NCBI GenBank assembly: GCA_020431825.1 | Contig: JAGQHN010000017.1 | Location: 1 to 59,857, forward strand | Length of the DNA stretch: 59,857 bases | DNA from: Trueperaceae bacterium | Lineage (GTDB): Bacteria; Deinococcota; Deinococci; Deinococcales; Trueperaceae | Direction: 5' to 3' | Shown: positions 26,472-34,437 of the stretch, piece by piece | Layout: every line of letters begins with the position of its first letter | Position numbering within the stretch: position 1 is the first letter of the stretch | The notes under the pieces: model-generated | What the model was told of the DNA's origin: nothing | Seen by the model: the letters and a program-made list of their open reading frames with translations, nothing else | Databases searched by the model: none | Translations under genes and position numbers: made by a program

Positions 26472-27476
26472 ATGTTGGTATCAAGACAGCTAAAACTAGT
26501 TCAGCGACCAAGTGGATTATTTCAAGCTGATAATTTTACCCTGGCAGAGGAGACGTTAACTGAACTTGCTGACGGAGAAATTCTGGTTAAAGTTATTTAT
26601 TTGTCCCTTGATCCTACCCAGCGCGTCTGGGCGCAGATGGATAGTTATTTACCCGCGGTGAAACTTGGCACCGTTATGAGAAGTTTTGGGCTTGGTGTCG
26701 TTGTTGAAAGTCGAGCTGAAGGGTTTGAAAAAGGAGATTTGGTTTCGGGGTTAACGGGTTGGCAAACTTACCTGGTGGCAGAGGCCAGGCAGTTGCAGAA
26801 AATTCCTCGAGTCCCTGATTTACCCTTGGATGCCTACCTTGGGCCATTAGGCATGACAGGTTTAACCGCCTATTTTGGCCTGCTTGATGTCGGAACACCA
26901 AAAGCAGGCGAGACGCTGGTGGTTTCGGCCGCGGCAGGTGCGGTCGGAAGTATGGTCTGCCAGATGGGTAAATTAAAAGGTTTGCGCGTTATTGGTACTA
27001 CGGGTACAGAGGCAAAATGTCAGTGGTTGCAAGATGAACTGGGCGTTGATCAGGTCATTAATTATAAAGAGCAAAACGTCTACCGCGCACTGAGAAAAGC
27101 AGCCCCAGAGGGCATAGATATCTTTTTTGACAATGTTGGCGGAGAAATGCTTGATACGGTGCTGACTCAGATAAATATTGGTGCCAGGATTCCACTTTGC
27201 GGTTATATATCAGCGTATGCGGCAAATGAGGTTCCTGGTATTAAGAATCTGAGTGTGCTCATTTCAAAGCGGGCTAAAATCCAGGGCTTTTTGGTTTCAG
27301 ACTATTACCCTAGAGCTGCTGAAGCGTTTACTGAAATGGCGGGCTGGCTTAAAGCAGGAAAGCTTCATTACCGCTCCGATATTTATGAGGGTCTGGAAAC
27401 TGCGCCAGACGTCATCAACAAGCTTTTTACCGGCGAGAATACGGGTAAGTTGTTAATAAAACTGGCAGATGCGTAG
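26472..27476 (+). CDS. NADP-dependent oxidoreductase, zinc-free MDR (CurA/LTB4DH-like)
   Basis: This 334-aa medium-chain reductase is of the prostaglandin reductase/CurA type. It shows the N-terminal pattern YLSLDPTQRVWAQ, GPLGMTGLTAYFGLLDVG, the cofactor motif AAAGAVGSMVCQMGKLKG (about residues 156-173) and FDNVGGEMLDTVL. There are no zinc-ligand cysteines, as expected for this group, which reduces alpha,beta-unsaturated ketones or aldehydes with NADPH. The ATG follows AAAGGAG. It is monocistronic. Confidence 0.9.
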   Translation: MLVSRQLKLVQRPSGLFQADNFTLAEETLTELADGEILVKVIYLSLDPTQRVWAQMDSYLPAVKLGTVMRSFGLGVVVESRAEGFEKGDLVSGLTGWQTYLVAEARQLQKIPRVPDLPLDAYLGPLGMTGLTAYFGLLDVGTPKAGETLVVSAAAGAVGSMVCQMGKLKGLRVIGTTGTEAKCQWLQDELGVDQVINYKEQNVYRALRKAAPEGIDIFFDNVGGEMLDTVLTQINIGARIPLCGYISAYAANEVPGIKNLSVLISKRAKIQGFLVSDYYPRAAEAFTEMAGWLKAGKLHYRSDIYEGLETAPDVINKLFTGENTGKLLIKLADA

Positions 27477-27529
27477 GTGCTTATAAAAGCTTTCATTGAC
27501 CTGAAACTGAGGTTTTCTGGCGCAGCTTT

Positions 27530-27535
27530 TATACT
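27530..27535 (+). promoter_or_regulatory. Leaderless -10 box of tsaD
   Basis: TATACT ends exactly 6 nt before the tsaD ATG, and no Shine-Dalgarno is present. Confidence 0.6.
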
Positions 27536-27541
27536 AACCGT

Positions 27542-28537
27542 ATGATTGTTTTAGGGATTGACACGTCCTGCGATGATACCGGTGTTGGTATTGCCCAGGG
27601 AAATAAAGTTCTGGCAAATAGTGTGGCTTCCCAAACCGCTATCCATGCCTCCTGGGGTGGCGTGGTTCCAGAAAAAGCCAGCCGTGAACACCTGAGCGTT
27701 ATAGACGCTGTGGTTGACGAGGCTCTTGCGACCGCTAAACTCGAGCTATCCCAGATTGACGCAGTCGCGGCTACCTATGGGCCGGGATTGGTAGGGGCAT
27801 TGCTTGTCGGGCTAAATTACGCCAAGGCACTGGCCTGGTCACTGGGAAAACCTTTTATCGGAGTTCATCATCTCGAGGGACATATTGCCTCGAGCCTTGG
27901 CGCAGCTCAGCTCGAGCCTCCCTTTTTGTGCCTTATTGCCTCAGGAGGGCATACCAGCTTATTTGCGGTTAGCCGCTGGGGCAAGTATGAAGAATTGGGA
28001 AAAACCAGAGACGATGCAGCAGGTGAAGCCTTTGACAAGGTAGCAAGGCTGCTAGGACTCGGCTTTCCCGGTGGTCCCGAATTAGCCAGTCTAGCCGAAA
28101 CTGGAGACGATCAAGGGGTAAGCCTACCCATGCCACTGAGGGGCCAGGGTGGCTACGAATTCTCTTTTAGTGGGCTAAAAACCGCAGTCTCTGTCTTGCT
28201 TCAAAAACAGCCAGAGCTGAATAAAGCCGATCTTGCGGCAAGTTTTGAGCGGGTGGTCGTTGACAGCCTGATTGATGTTGTGGTTAGAGCCTCAGCAGCT
28301 ACCGGATACACAGATGTGGTGGTCGCAGGCGGGGTTGCCGCAAACCAGCGGTTAAGAAGGGGGTTTATAGACGCAAAGCTGAATGCGTTTTTTCCTCCCC
28401 TTTCACTGGCAACAGATAATGGCGCTATGATTGCTCTGGCAGCGCACTACAAACTTGGTCAAAACTCGAACTGGTTGCGGGATGCCCAGCCTTACTTGCC
28501 ACTTGATGCAAGTCTGCGCTCGAGTGCTTCCTCATAG
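27542..28537 (+). CDS. tsaD: tRNA N6-adenosine threonylcarbamoyltransferase TsaD
   Basis: This 331-aa ASKHA-fold protein transfers threonylcarbamoyl to A37 of ANN-decoding tRNAs, working with TsaB and TsaE. Diagnostic motifs are GIDTSCDDTGVG, ATYGPGLVGALLVG, the metal-binding GVHHLEGH (His110, His114), IASGGHTSL, GEAFDKVARLLGLG and VAGGVAANQRLR. Length is normal. Its 3' end overlaps the 3' end of the convergent bshA-like gene by 46 bp. Confidence 0.96.
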   Translation: MIVLGIDTSCDDTGVGIAQGNKVLANSVASQTAIHASWGGVVPEKASREHLSVIDAVVDEALATAKLELSQIDAVAATYGPGLVGALLVGLNYAKALAWSLGKPFIGVHHLEGHIASSLGAAQLEPPFLCLIASGGHTSLFAVSRWGKYEELGKTRDDAAGEAFDKVARLLGLGFPGGPELASLAETGDDQGVSLPMPLRGQGGYEFSFSGLKTAVSVLLQKQPELNKADLAASFERVVVDSLIDVVVRASAATGYTDVVVAGGVAANQRLRRGFIDAKLNAFFPPLSLATDNGAMIALAAHYKLGQNSNWLRDAQPYLPLDASLRSSASS

Positions 28538-29640
28538 GCTTTTTGGTACAAAGGTAAAACAACTGATTCACTAAACGCAGTTTCGGCTCGTTCACGGGCT
28601 GCTCTGGCAAATCTATGGTGCATTGCGGTATCTGACAAAAGTTTTATGGCTGATTCAGTCATAGAGGTAACATCTTTAACGGGATGTAAAAACCCTGTAA
28701 TCCCGTTTTTGACGACTTCCGGAATTCCACCTGAATCTGAAGCGATGACGGGGACACCACTTGCCATGGCCTCGAGGGCGGCAAGCCCAAAGGATTCTTT
28801 GGAGCTGGGCAGAAGGAAAAGATCGGTTACCGACAACAGTTCTTCTATGCGCGGAAAACTGCCTAAAAAAGCGACTCTGCCACTTACACCCAGTTCGCCA
28901 GCCAGTTCAAAAGAGCGGTGTCTGTCGGGGCCGTCACCAATCATCAAGAGTCTTGCGCCAATATGCTCCGAGACTCCAGCAAAGATTCTTACAACATCTT
29001 CAACTCGCTTTACTTCACGGAAGTTGGAAATATGAACCAGGAGCTTTTCGTCAGGGTGAGCGTAGCGCAGCCTTAACTCGGGCAGGGTCCTTGGTTTAAA
29101 CCGCTGTAGGTCTACGGCATTCGGGATGACATGAATGGGGCGGCGGACTCCCATTTCATCTCGAGTGTAATCAGCCAGATATTGACTGACGGCGGTAACG
29201 AGATCAGAGTGCTCAATCGAATATTGGGTTGTTCGTAAATAGGCCGGGTCAAGACCGACCAATGTGACATCGGTGCCATGCAGCGTAGTAATAACCACAG
29301 GCTGAGGAACACCGCGGACCATATCCCTTGCCAGCGTGGCTGCAGTGGCATGAGGTACAGCGTAGTGAGCATGGATGACATCTATGCCATATTCTTCAAT
29401 GACTTCAGCAAGTTTCGAGGCCTCAGCGATGGTGGTTAAAGGCGCATCAAAAAGTGGATACATCATGCTTTGAACCTGGTGAAAATAGACATTTGGTGCG
29501 CCAAGCTCGGTTAAACGAAAAGGCACGCGGTCAGCAACAAAGTGGACATTGTGCCCTGATTTGGCAAAGCACAGGCCAAGCTCTGTGGCGACAACGCCAC
29601 TTCCACCAGCACCGCCGTGAAGCAAAACGGCAATATTCAT
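28492..29640 (-). CDS. bshA: N-acetyl-alpha-D-glucosaminyl L-malate synthase (bacillithiol BshA)
   Basis: This 382-aa GT4 glycosyltransferase (GT-B fold) has the BshA signature GGSGVVATELG at the N-terminus, DVIHAHYAVPHA, TTLHGTDVTLVG, NFREVKRVEDV and the nucleotide-sugar motif ESFGLAALEAMASGVPVI. BshA joins UDP-GlcNAc and L-malate in the first step of bacillithiol synthesis, a thiol known from Firmicutes and Deinococcus. A nucleotidyltransferase gene lies upstream on the same strand (49-bp gap). The other bsh genes are not in the window. Confidence 0.9.
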   Translation of the reverse strand: MNIAVLLHGGAGGSGVVATELGLCFAKSGHNVHFVADRVPFRLTELGAPNVYFHQVQSMMYPLFDAPLTTIAEASKLAEVIEEYGIDVIHAHYAVPHATAATLARDMVRGVPQPVVITTLHGTDVTLVGLDPAYLRTTQYSIEHSDLVTAVSQYLADYTRDEMGVRRPIHVIPNAVDLQRFKPRTLPELRLRYAHPDEKLLVHISNFREVKRVEDVVRIFAGVSEHIGARLLMIGDGPDRHRSFELAGELGVSGRVAFLGSFPRIEELLSVTDLFLLPSSKESFGLAALEAMASGVPVIASDSGGIPEVVKNGITGFLHPVKDVTSMTESAIKLLSDTAMHHRFARAARERAETAFSESVVLPLYQKAYEEALERRLASSGK

Positions 29641-29689
29641 ACTCTTTTTAGTCCTAAGGTGTTCATTAGCGTCAGAATACGTGTCGCAG

Positions 29690-30442
29690 TTAAGCTTGTT
29701 TGCTGTGCAGCTTACGAGCCTGTGCTAAATGCTCAGGTTTATCTATATCTGCGCCCAGGCCAGGGTCTTCTGAAATAAAGACTCGAGCCTTTAAATTCAG
29801 AACCTGGGATACCCGTTTTTCCAAACTGCTGATGGGCAGGTTTCCCAGCGCCAACTGAATGAGCGTTCCAAACCCTACCAGTTTGGCAAGTCCTAACGGG
29901 TTTTTTCGGGATGCATAAAGCTGATTGACAAAGGGTAGTAACTGCGTTTCTGCCCCAGGTTTCAGGAGTAACACATTACCTCCAGTAAAGCTGCCTTCCT
30001 TAAAACGGACAAAGGTTCTTTTTTGCTCTGGAAATTGCTCGAGTACTCTCGCTTTCGTAATCGCCGCATAAACGAGGTCTGCTGCTGGTGATTGGCAAAA
30101 AGCCTCAATGCCTTGTGCAGTTAGCCAGGGCAAATCTGCTGTAACAAAGAGTATCGCCTCTGGATATTGCTTTTGGGCTAGCTCGAGTCCATTACCAAGA
30201 CTCTCGGCCAAGGTTTTTCCTGCTTCGCTGTGGGCATCAATTTGAGCTCGTAATTCCTCTGAGATGGGGCCTATATAACTGATATGAAAGATGCTTTCGG
30301 CCTGCCTGAGAGCTTCAATAACGTAGGCAGCCAGGGCTTTGTTTCCAAGCCCTATTAGCGCTTTGGAACGAACCCCTTCCTGAAGCGCAAGGGCATCTTG
30401 CTCTCCACCCGCAAGAATGACAGCAGCAAGTCTTGAAGTCAC
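29690..30442 (-). CDS. MobA-like nucleotidyltransferase
   Basis: This 250-aa protein begins with the nucleotidyltransferase motif AAVILAGGEQDAL and has KALIGLGNKALAAYV (base/sugar site), VTADLPWLT (metal-binding Asp) and SFTGGNVLLLK. The overall pattern matches NTP_transf_3/MobA-like transferases; the nucleotide and acceptor are unknown. It is just upstream of bshA on the same strand, so co-expression is likely. The start is GTG 30442, 6 nt after a TAAACT box. Confidence 0.82.
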   Translation of the reverse strand: MTSRLAAVILAGGEQDALALQEGVRSKALIGLGNKALAAYVIEALRQAESIFHISYIGPISEELRAQIDAHSEAGKTLAESLGNGLELAQKQYPEAILFVTADLPWLTAQGIEAFCQSPAADLVYAAITKARVLEQFPEQKRTFVRFKEGSFTGGNVLLLKPGAETQLLPFVNQLYASRKNPLGLAKLVGFGTLIQLALGNLPISSLEKRVSQVLNLKARVFISEDPGLGADIDKPEHLAQARKLHSKQA

Positions 30443-30448
30443 GGCTCT

Positions 30449-30454
30449 AGTTTA
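30449..30454 (-). promoter_or_regulatory. Leaderless -10 box
   Basis: On the minus strand TAAACT lies 6 nt before the GTG start at 30442. Confidence 0.5.
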
Positions 30455-30593
30455 CTTGTTTTTGCTTAAGGGAAGCTTATCTTCGTCCAATAGACAAAAA
30501 GTACTTTTTAACATAATAGAGGTAGAGGCTAGGGTTCATGGGTCTTATGACCCTGCTCCGGGGAGTTAGTCAGTGAGGCTAAGATACCCCAAT

Positions 30594-30626
30594 AAAAAAG
30601 AAGCTCGAGCATGCTCGAGCTTCTTT
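30594..30626 (-). terminator. Terminator built from two CTCGAG motifs
   Basis: A perfect 30-bp palindrome (30597-30626) has arms AAAGAAGCTCGAGCA and TGCTCGAGCTTCTTT. It lies 15 bp after the stop of the DUF4384/PEGA gene, with a T-run beyond the stem on the minus strand. Confidence 0.85.
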
Positions 30627-30640
30627 AAGGTCTTTTTAAC

Positions 30641-31882
30641 TTAACGACTAAGACTGGTTTGAGTAACCTGGACTTCTACGGTTTCTCCACCACGGATGGT
30701 AACGGTGCTTACATGGGTGCTAAAACCAGGAGCTATAACGACAAGTTCGTGATTACCTGCGGCTAAGCCAGAGAAACTATTTACGCCTGTACCGTTGGTG
30801 ACACTACCAGCTTGTTGTCCATCAATGAAGATGAGGGCGCCGCCAATATTAGAACGGGTCGTGAGGCTGCCACTCAGAGCTCTAAGTTCACCGCTAATGG
30901 TTTGACTTGAGCCGGCATTTACGTTAAAGGAGTAGCTGTTTTCACTATAACCATTCAGGACAAATCTGACCTGGTGGCTACCTGCATTAAAGCTAACGGC
31001 ACCAGTAGGTGTTACACCGATATACTGACCATCAACATAAACCTGTGCACCCTGAGGCTGACTGACAAAATTAACTGTGCCCGTACTAACTACCGGGTTT
31101 AGTGTGGCATTGATTGCTGTCGTTTGCCCACCTGGAACATTTACCGAACTGCTATAGGTTTGGTAGCCAGAGGCACGTACTTCTACCGTATGAGAGCCGC
31201 TCGTTGTACCGTAGCGAACGGGTGTTAGACCAATATACTGACCATCTACATAGGCTTCGGCGCGGTTAGGAGAGGAGGTGATGCTGATGGTGCCGTACCT
31301 GGGAGCCGCAGGTGGATTGCCTACATTAAACAGTGCGGTATCCGTAACCCATGAGTTTTGGGGTTTTGGACGAATGATTATGCTTAAGGTTTGAGCAAAG
31401 CCTTCCTGACCAATATTGCTGCTGGCAAAGTTGCCATTGTTACCAAAGTCAGCGAGCTGTCTGGTATCAAGTGGTTCTTTACTGGCTACCGCAATGACTT
31501 TATCGGTGCCCTGAGGGCCGTCAACGCTAAAGGTGTAGCGTGCGCCCTGAGGTGGAAAGAGTTTGGTTTCTCCTGCCTGCAAATAATTGTTCTCTCCGGC
31601 AGGGTCCATGCGGTTAGGGATGATCTGGTCGATGGTGCCATTAGACCTGACGTCAAAAAGATATACATAGGACGCTTCTGTTACCCGGACACCGATAGTG
31701 ATTTGTTCACCAATTGAGTAAGTAGGAGTGCTATCTCCTGAGGGGTCTTTATTTACAAAGACCTCAACACCAAAACTGGGTATGGGGTTGATTACGATGG
31801 TTTGGGGACTGAAGACTATATTGGGTTGCGCTAAACTTAAGCTAACGAAGGCAAAAAGAATTAAGCTAAACAGCTTTTTCAT
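30641..31882 (-). CDS. Secreted DUF4384 and PEGA-domain protein
   Basis: From ATG 31882 (413 aa), preceded by GGAGAG, the protein has a signal peptide (KKLFSLILFAFVSLSLAQ). A DUF4384 domain follows (YSIGEQITIGVRVTEASYVY, then NRMDPAGENNYLQAGE), and then three PEGA repeats (EAYVDGQYIGLTPVR; VYVDGQYIGVTPTG; a third with IFIDGQQAGSV). The longer frame to 31927 lacks a ribosome binding site. DUF4384 plus PEGA proteins are typical of Deinococcus envelopes; the role is unknown. The gene contains no CTCGAG, while its terminator has two. Confidence 0.9.
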   Translation of the reverse strand: MKKLFSLILFAFVSLSLAQPNIVFSPQTIVINPIPSFGVEVFVNKDPSGDSTPTYSIGEQITIGVRVTEASYVYLFDVRSNGTIDQIIPNRMDPAGENNYLQAGETKLFPPQGARYTFSVDGPQGTDKVIAVASKEPLDTRQLADFGNNGNFASSNIGQEGFAQTLSIIIRPKPQNSWVTDTALFNVGNPPAAPRYGTISITSSPNRAEAYVDGQYIGLTPVRYGTTSGSHTVEVRASGYQTYSSSVNVPGGQTTAINATLNPVVSTGTVNFVSQPQGAQVYVDGQYIGVTPTGAVSFNAGSHQVRFVLNGYSENSYSFNVNAGSSQTISGELRALSGSLTTRSNIGGALIFIDGQQAGSVTNGTGVNSFSGLAAGNHELVVIAPGFSTHVSTVTIRGGETVEVQVTQTSLSR

Positions 31883-31927
31883 GGCCCTCTCCTTTCCTAA
31901 TAGCCCTATTTTTGGTAGAGCTATCAT

Positions 31928-32232
31928 CTACCTGTAAAGTAGCATGCCACACAATATCAAAATGTGGGCAAACTAAAACAGTCTTAATCTTTGCTCCTCG
32001 AGCTAAAACCTCTGTTTATGGCTTTAAACCTTGAAGCAAGGCAATCATACCCTCATAAAAATGCTCTATATGCGTAAAAACTTTACTTGAACTCTGATTT
32101 TTGTCTCATGAAACTGAAGATTTCTTAAGTTTAGCCAGGCTTGATAAAGGTGGATTCATGTGGGTGCTAAAAAGGAGACATAATGAGAGAACCTGGGCCC
32201 CTCTTTTTGGGTGTTAAGCTGGTATAAAGGTC
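31928..32232. other. Intergenic region with possible leader ORF
   Basis: This is the divergent region between the PEGA gene and the ABC ATPase gene. The only notable content is a short, well-started ORF at 32183-32227. Confidence 0.5.
32183..32227 (+). CDS. Possible 14-aa leader peptide
   Basis: AAAAAGGAGACATA precedes an ATG that opens a 14-codon ORF (MREPGPLFLGVKLV), which stops 5 nt before the ATG of the ABC ATPase gene. The strong ribosome binding site belongs to the leader while the ATPase gene has only a weak one, which suggests translational coupling. It may be coincidental. Confidence 0.35.
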   Translation: MREPGPLFLGVKLV

Positions 32233-33297
32233 ATGGCAACCATCGTTCTCGAGCACATTTCTAAAAGCTTTAACCGTGAAGGCAGCCTCTTTGAAAAACA
32301 GGCGGTGCTTGCTGATATAAACCTGACCCTTCCTAATGGACGAGTAAGCGTTATTTTGGGGCCAAGTGGTTGTGGGAAAACAACGCTGCTGAAAATTGTT
32401 GCAGGTCTGGTGCGAGCTGACCAGGGGGAGATTTATTTTTCAGGCCAAGCCATGTCAACCGTTCCACCCAAAGAACGAAGACTTGGCATGGTCTTTCAGG
32501 ATTTTGCGCTCTACCCAAATTGGTATGTCAAAGATAACATCCTGTCTTACTTTAAATTTCGGCCCAAAACCCAGGAGCTTAGCCAGGAAGCCGAAGAAAA
32601 ATATGCCAGAACCAGCGAACTCATGGGGGTTGAACTTGGCTATTTGCTTGACCGAAAGCCAAAAAATTTATCACCTGGGGAAAAGCAGCGCGTTGCGATG
32701 GCCCGCTGTATTACCAGAGACCCTGTACTTTTTTTACTTGATGAACCGTTCAGTCATCTTGACCAGCATCTTAGGGAAAAGTACCGCACGAATCTCAAGC
32801 GGCTGCTCCATGAATTTAAAATTACTACGCTCTATGTAACGCATGATCAAAATGAGGCGCTCATTTTGGCAGATGACATTGTGATGATGCGGGCGGGCAA
32901 AGTGGAACAGGTGGGAAGCTACAATGACCTGCACTATAAACCCAGAAATTTATTTGTTGCCAGTTTTCTTAATCCTAATCCGATCGCACCCGCGCTAAAC
33001 GTGCTTAAGGGTGAGTGGCTTGCCCCTGACTTTGCTGGCAAACTCATTGGCATAAGACCTCAAGACCTGAGCCTCGAGCCCGAAGGCTGCCGTTATGGCC
33101 TCGAGCTAAACCTGAACAGTCGCTACGATTTACCAGCCCTGCCTATGACGCTGCTCACCACAGAATTTCAGGGTGAGACTATTTACGCTTATGTGCCCCA
33201 TCCTAACCGGCAAGTTCCTGAGAGGTTACGGCTGGGCATCAGTAAATTTATGATTTTTAATGCCCAAACAGAACTTACGGAAGGCCACTATCCCTAA
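32233..33297 (+). CDS. Sugar ABC transporter ATPase (MalK/UgpC-like)
   Basis: This 354-aa ATPase has Walker A GPSGCGKTT (43-51), signature LSPGEKQRVAMAR (from 146), Walker B VLFLLDEP (165-172), a switch His in YVTHDQNEA and a C-terminal TOBE-like regulatory domain (IGIRPQDLSLEP). It fits the CUT1 sugar-importer class; such ATPases often serve several binding-protein/permease sets, and none is adjacent. It is followed 20 bp downstream by the cyclophilin gene, which has its own start-proximal -10-like box. Confidence 0.9.
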   Translation: MATIVLEHISKSFNREGSLFEKQAVLADINLTLPNGRVSVILGPSGCGKTTLLKIVAGLVRADQGEIYFSGQAMSTVPPKERRLGMVFQDFALYPNWYVKDNILSYFKFRPKTQELSQEAEEKYARTSELMGVELGYLLDRKPKNLSPGEKQRVAMARCITRDPVLFLLDEPFSHLDQHLREKYRTNLKRLLHEFKITTLYVTHDQNEALILADDIVMMRAGKVEQVGSYNDLHYKPRNLFVASFLNPNPIAPALNVLKGEWLAPDFAGKLIGIRPQDLSLEPEGCRYGLELNLNSRYDLPALPMTLLTTEFQGETIYAYVPHPNRQVPERLRLGISKFMIFNAQTELTEGHYP

Positions 33298-33305
33298 AAT
33301 CTGGT

Positions 33306-33311
33306 TAAACT
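33306..33311 (+). promoter_or_regulatory. Leaderless -10 box of cyclophilin gene
   Basis: TAAACT lies 6 nt before ATG 33318. The spacer AGGTGA could also act as a weak Shine-Dalgarno. Confidence 0.45.
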
Positions 33312-33317
33312 AGGTGA

Positions 33318-33860
33318 ATGGTCAAAAGTACAAATCCTGTTATTGTCATTGAGACTGCGCTTGGAGAGATTAGCCTCGAGCTGTTTATCAATCAGGCCCC
33401 CCTTACCTCACAGAATTTCCTTACATATGTGCAAAATGGAGATTTTGATTCCTCGAGTTTTTACCGAGTAGTTCGGCCTGATACTTTGTCTTCTAACCCG
33501 GTGCCCAATGCTATCCCTATTGAAGTTATACAAGGTGGGTTAGGCATGGCGCCCCATGCAAATAAACGTGATCCCATTATCCTGGAGCGCACATCGGAAA
33601 CGGGGCTTAGTCACAAGGAAGGTGCTCTAAGTATGGGAAGACTTGAGCCTAATAGTGCAAGTTCAGAATTTTTTATTTGTGTAAGTGATCAACCAGAGTT
33701 AGATTTTGGCGGTAAGCGTAACCCAGATGGGCAGGGCTTTGCGGCCTTTGGTCAAGTCATTAGCGGAATGGATGTGGTGAAAGCCATCTGGCAATGTCCA
33801 GCCGTTGGGCAAAAGCTCGAGCCAGAAATAGCTATACACAAAATTTATGTAGCCAAGTAG
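33318..33860 (+). CDS. Cyclophilin-type peptidyl-prolyl isomerase
   Basis: This 180-aa protein without signal peptide catalyses cis/trans isomerisation of prolyl bonds in the cytoplasm. Cyclophilin features are IELFINQAPLTSQNFL-like N-terminus (LELFINQAPLTSQNFLTYV), FYRVVRPD, EGALSMGRLEPNSASSEFFI and FAAFGQVISGMDVV. The usual active-site Arg is represented by FYRV. It is smaller than eukaryotic cyclophilins but normal for bacterial ones. The P-loop kinase gene begins 8 bp downstream. Confidence 0.9.
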   Translation: MVKSTNPVIVIETALGEISLELFINQAPLTSQNFLTYVQNGDFDSSSFYRVVRPDTLSSNPVPNAIPIEVIQGGLGMAPHANKRDPIILERTSETGLSHKEGALSMGRLEPNSASSEFFICVSDQPELDFGGKRNPDGQGFAAFGQVISGMDVVKAIWQCPAVGQKLEPEIAIHKIYVAK

Positions 33861-33868
33861 GCCAACTT

Positions 33869-34393
33869 ATGCTTCCTGTCATTGTCATTACTGGGCCGGT
33901 CGGAGTAGGGAAGAGCACGGTTGCAAGGGCACTTTCGGAGAAACTCGAGCACCAAAATATCTCCCACGCTCTGATCGATATGGACTGGCTACGCTGGCTC
34001 TACCCTGCAAAGCCTGAAGATCGCTTTCGGGTAAAGCTTGGCCATAAAAATCTTGCCTGCCTTGCTGAAAATTATAGAGCAGAAGGCGCAAAGCTACTTT
34101 TGCTCGCTGATGTACTTGAAAGTTCTGAAGATTACCGGGCCTACCTCGAGGCCATTCCTGCTGCCAGGCTAACGGTTGTGCGCCTAAAGGCAGATATTGC
34201 CACTATTCATAAACGGCTTAGAGACAGAGAGTCAGCAGAAACCCTTTCCTGGTATAAAGCCAGAGCGCTCGAGCTTTCCGATCTTATGGAGGCTCGGCAG
34301 ATAGGAGACATGGTGGTGGATAGTGCAGACATGACGGCAAGCCAGATTTCCGAAGTCGTCTGGCAGAACTTGTCAGCTCGACTGTCTTTATGA
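33869..34393 (+). CDS. P-loop nucleotide kinase-like protein
   Basis: From ATG 33869 (174 aa) the protein opens with a P-loop (VIVITGPVGVGKSTVARAL) and has DMDWLRWLYP, a DR-like lid region (RLRDRESAETLSWYKARALEL) and a terminal strand VVDSA. This is the pattern of small adenylylsulfate/gluconate/shikimate-kinase-like AAA_33 proteins; the substrate is unknown. The longer frame starting at 33794 inside the cyclophilin gene is unlikely. It follows cyclophilin by 8 bp, so the two are cotranscribed. Confidence 0.8.
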   Translation: MLPVIVITGPVGVGKSTVARALSEKLEHQNISHALIDMDWLRWLYPAKPEDRFRVKLGHKNLACLAENYRAEGAKLLLLADVLESSEDYRAYLEAIPAARLTVVRLKADIATIHKRLRDRESAETLSWYKARALELSDLMEARQIGDMVVDSADMTASQISEVVWQNLSARLSL

Positions 34394-34413
34394 ATACCTG
34401 TTAGGGTATTTTC
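34393..34413 (+). terminator. Weak hairpin after the kinase gene
   Basis: AATACC pairs with GGTATT across 6 nt, starting on the last base of the stop codon and followed by TTCC. It is a weak terminator candidate. Confidence 0.35.
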
Positions 34414-34437
34414 CACTTAAGATCTGACGGGCCATAA

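Noticed and set aside
28492-28537. Shortening tsaD or bshA to remove their overlap
   Set aside because: Both C-termini have normal family length and the stops are clear, so the overlap is taken as real.
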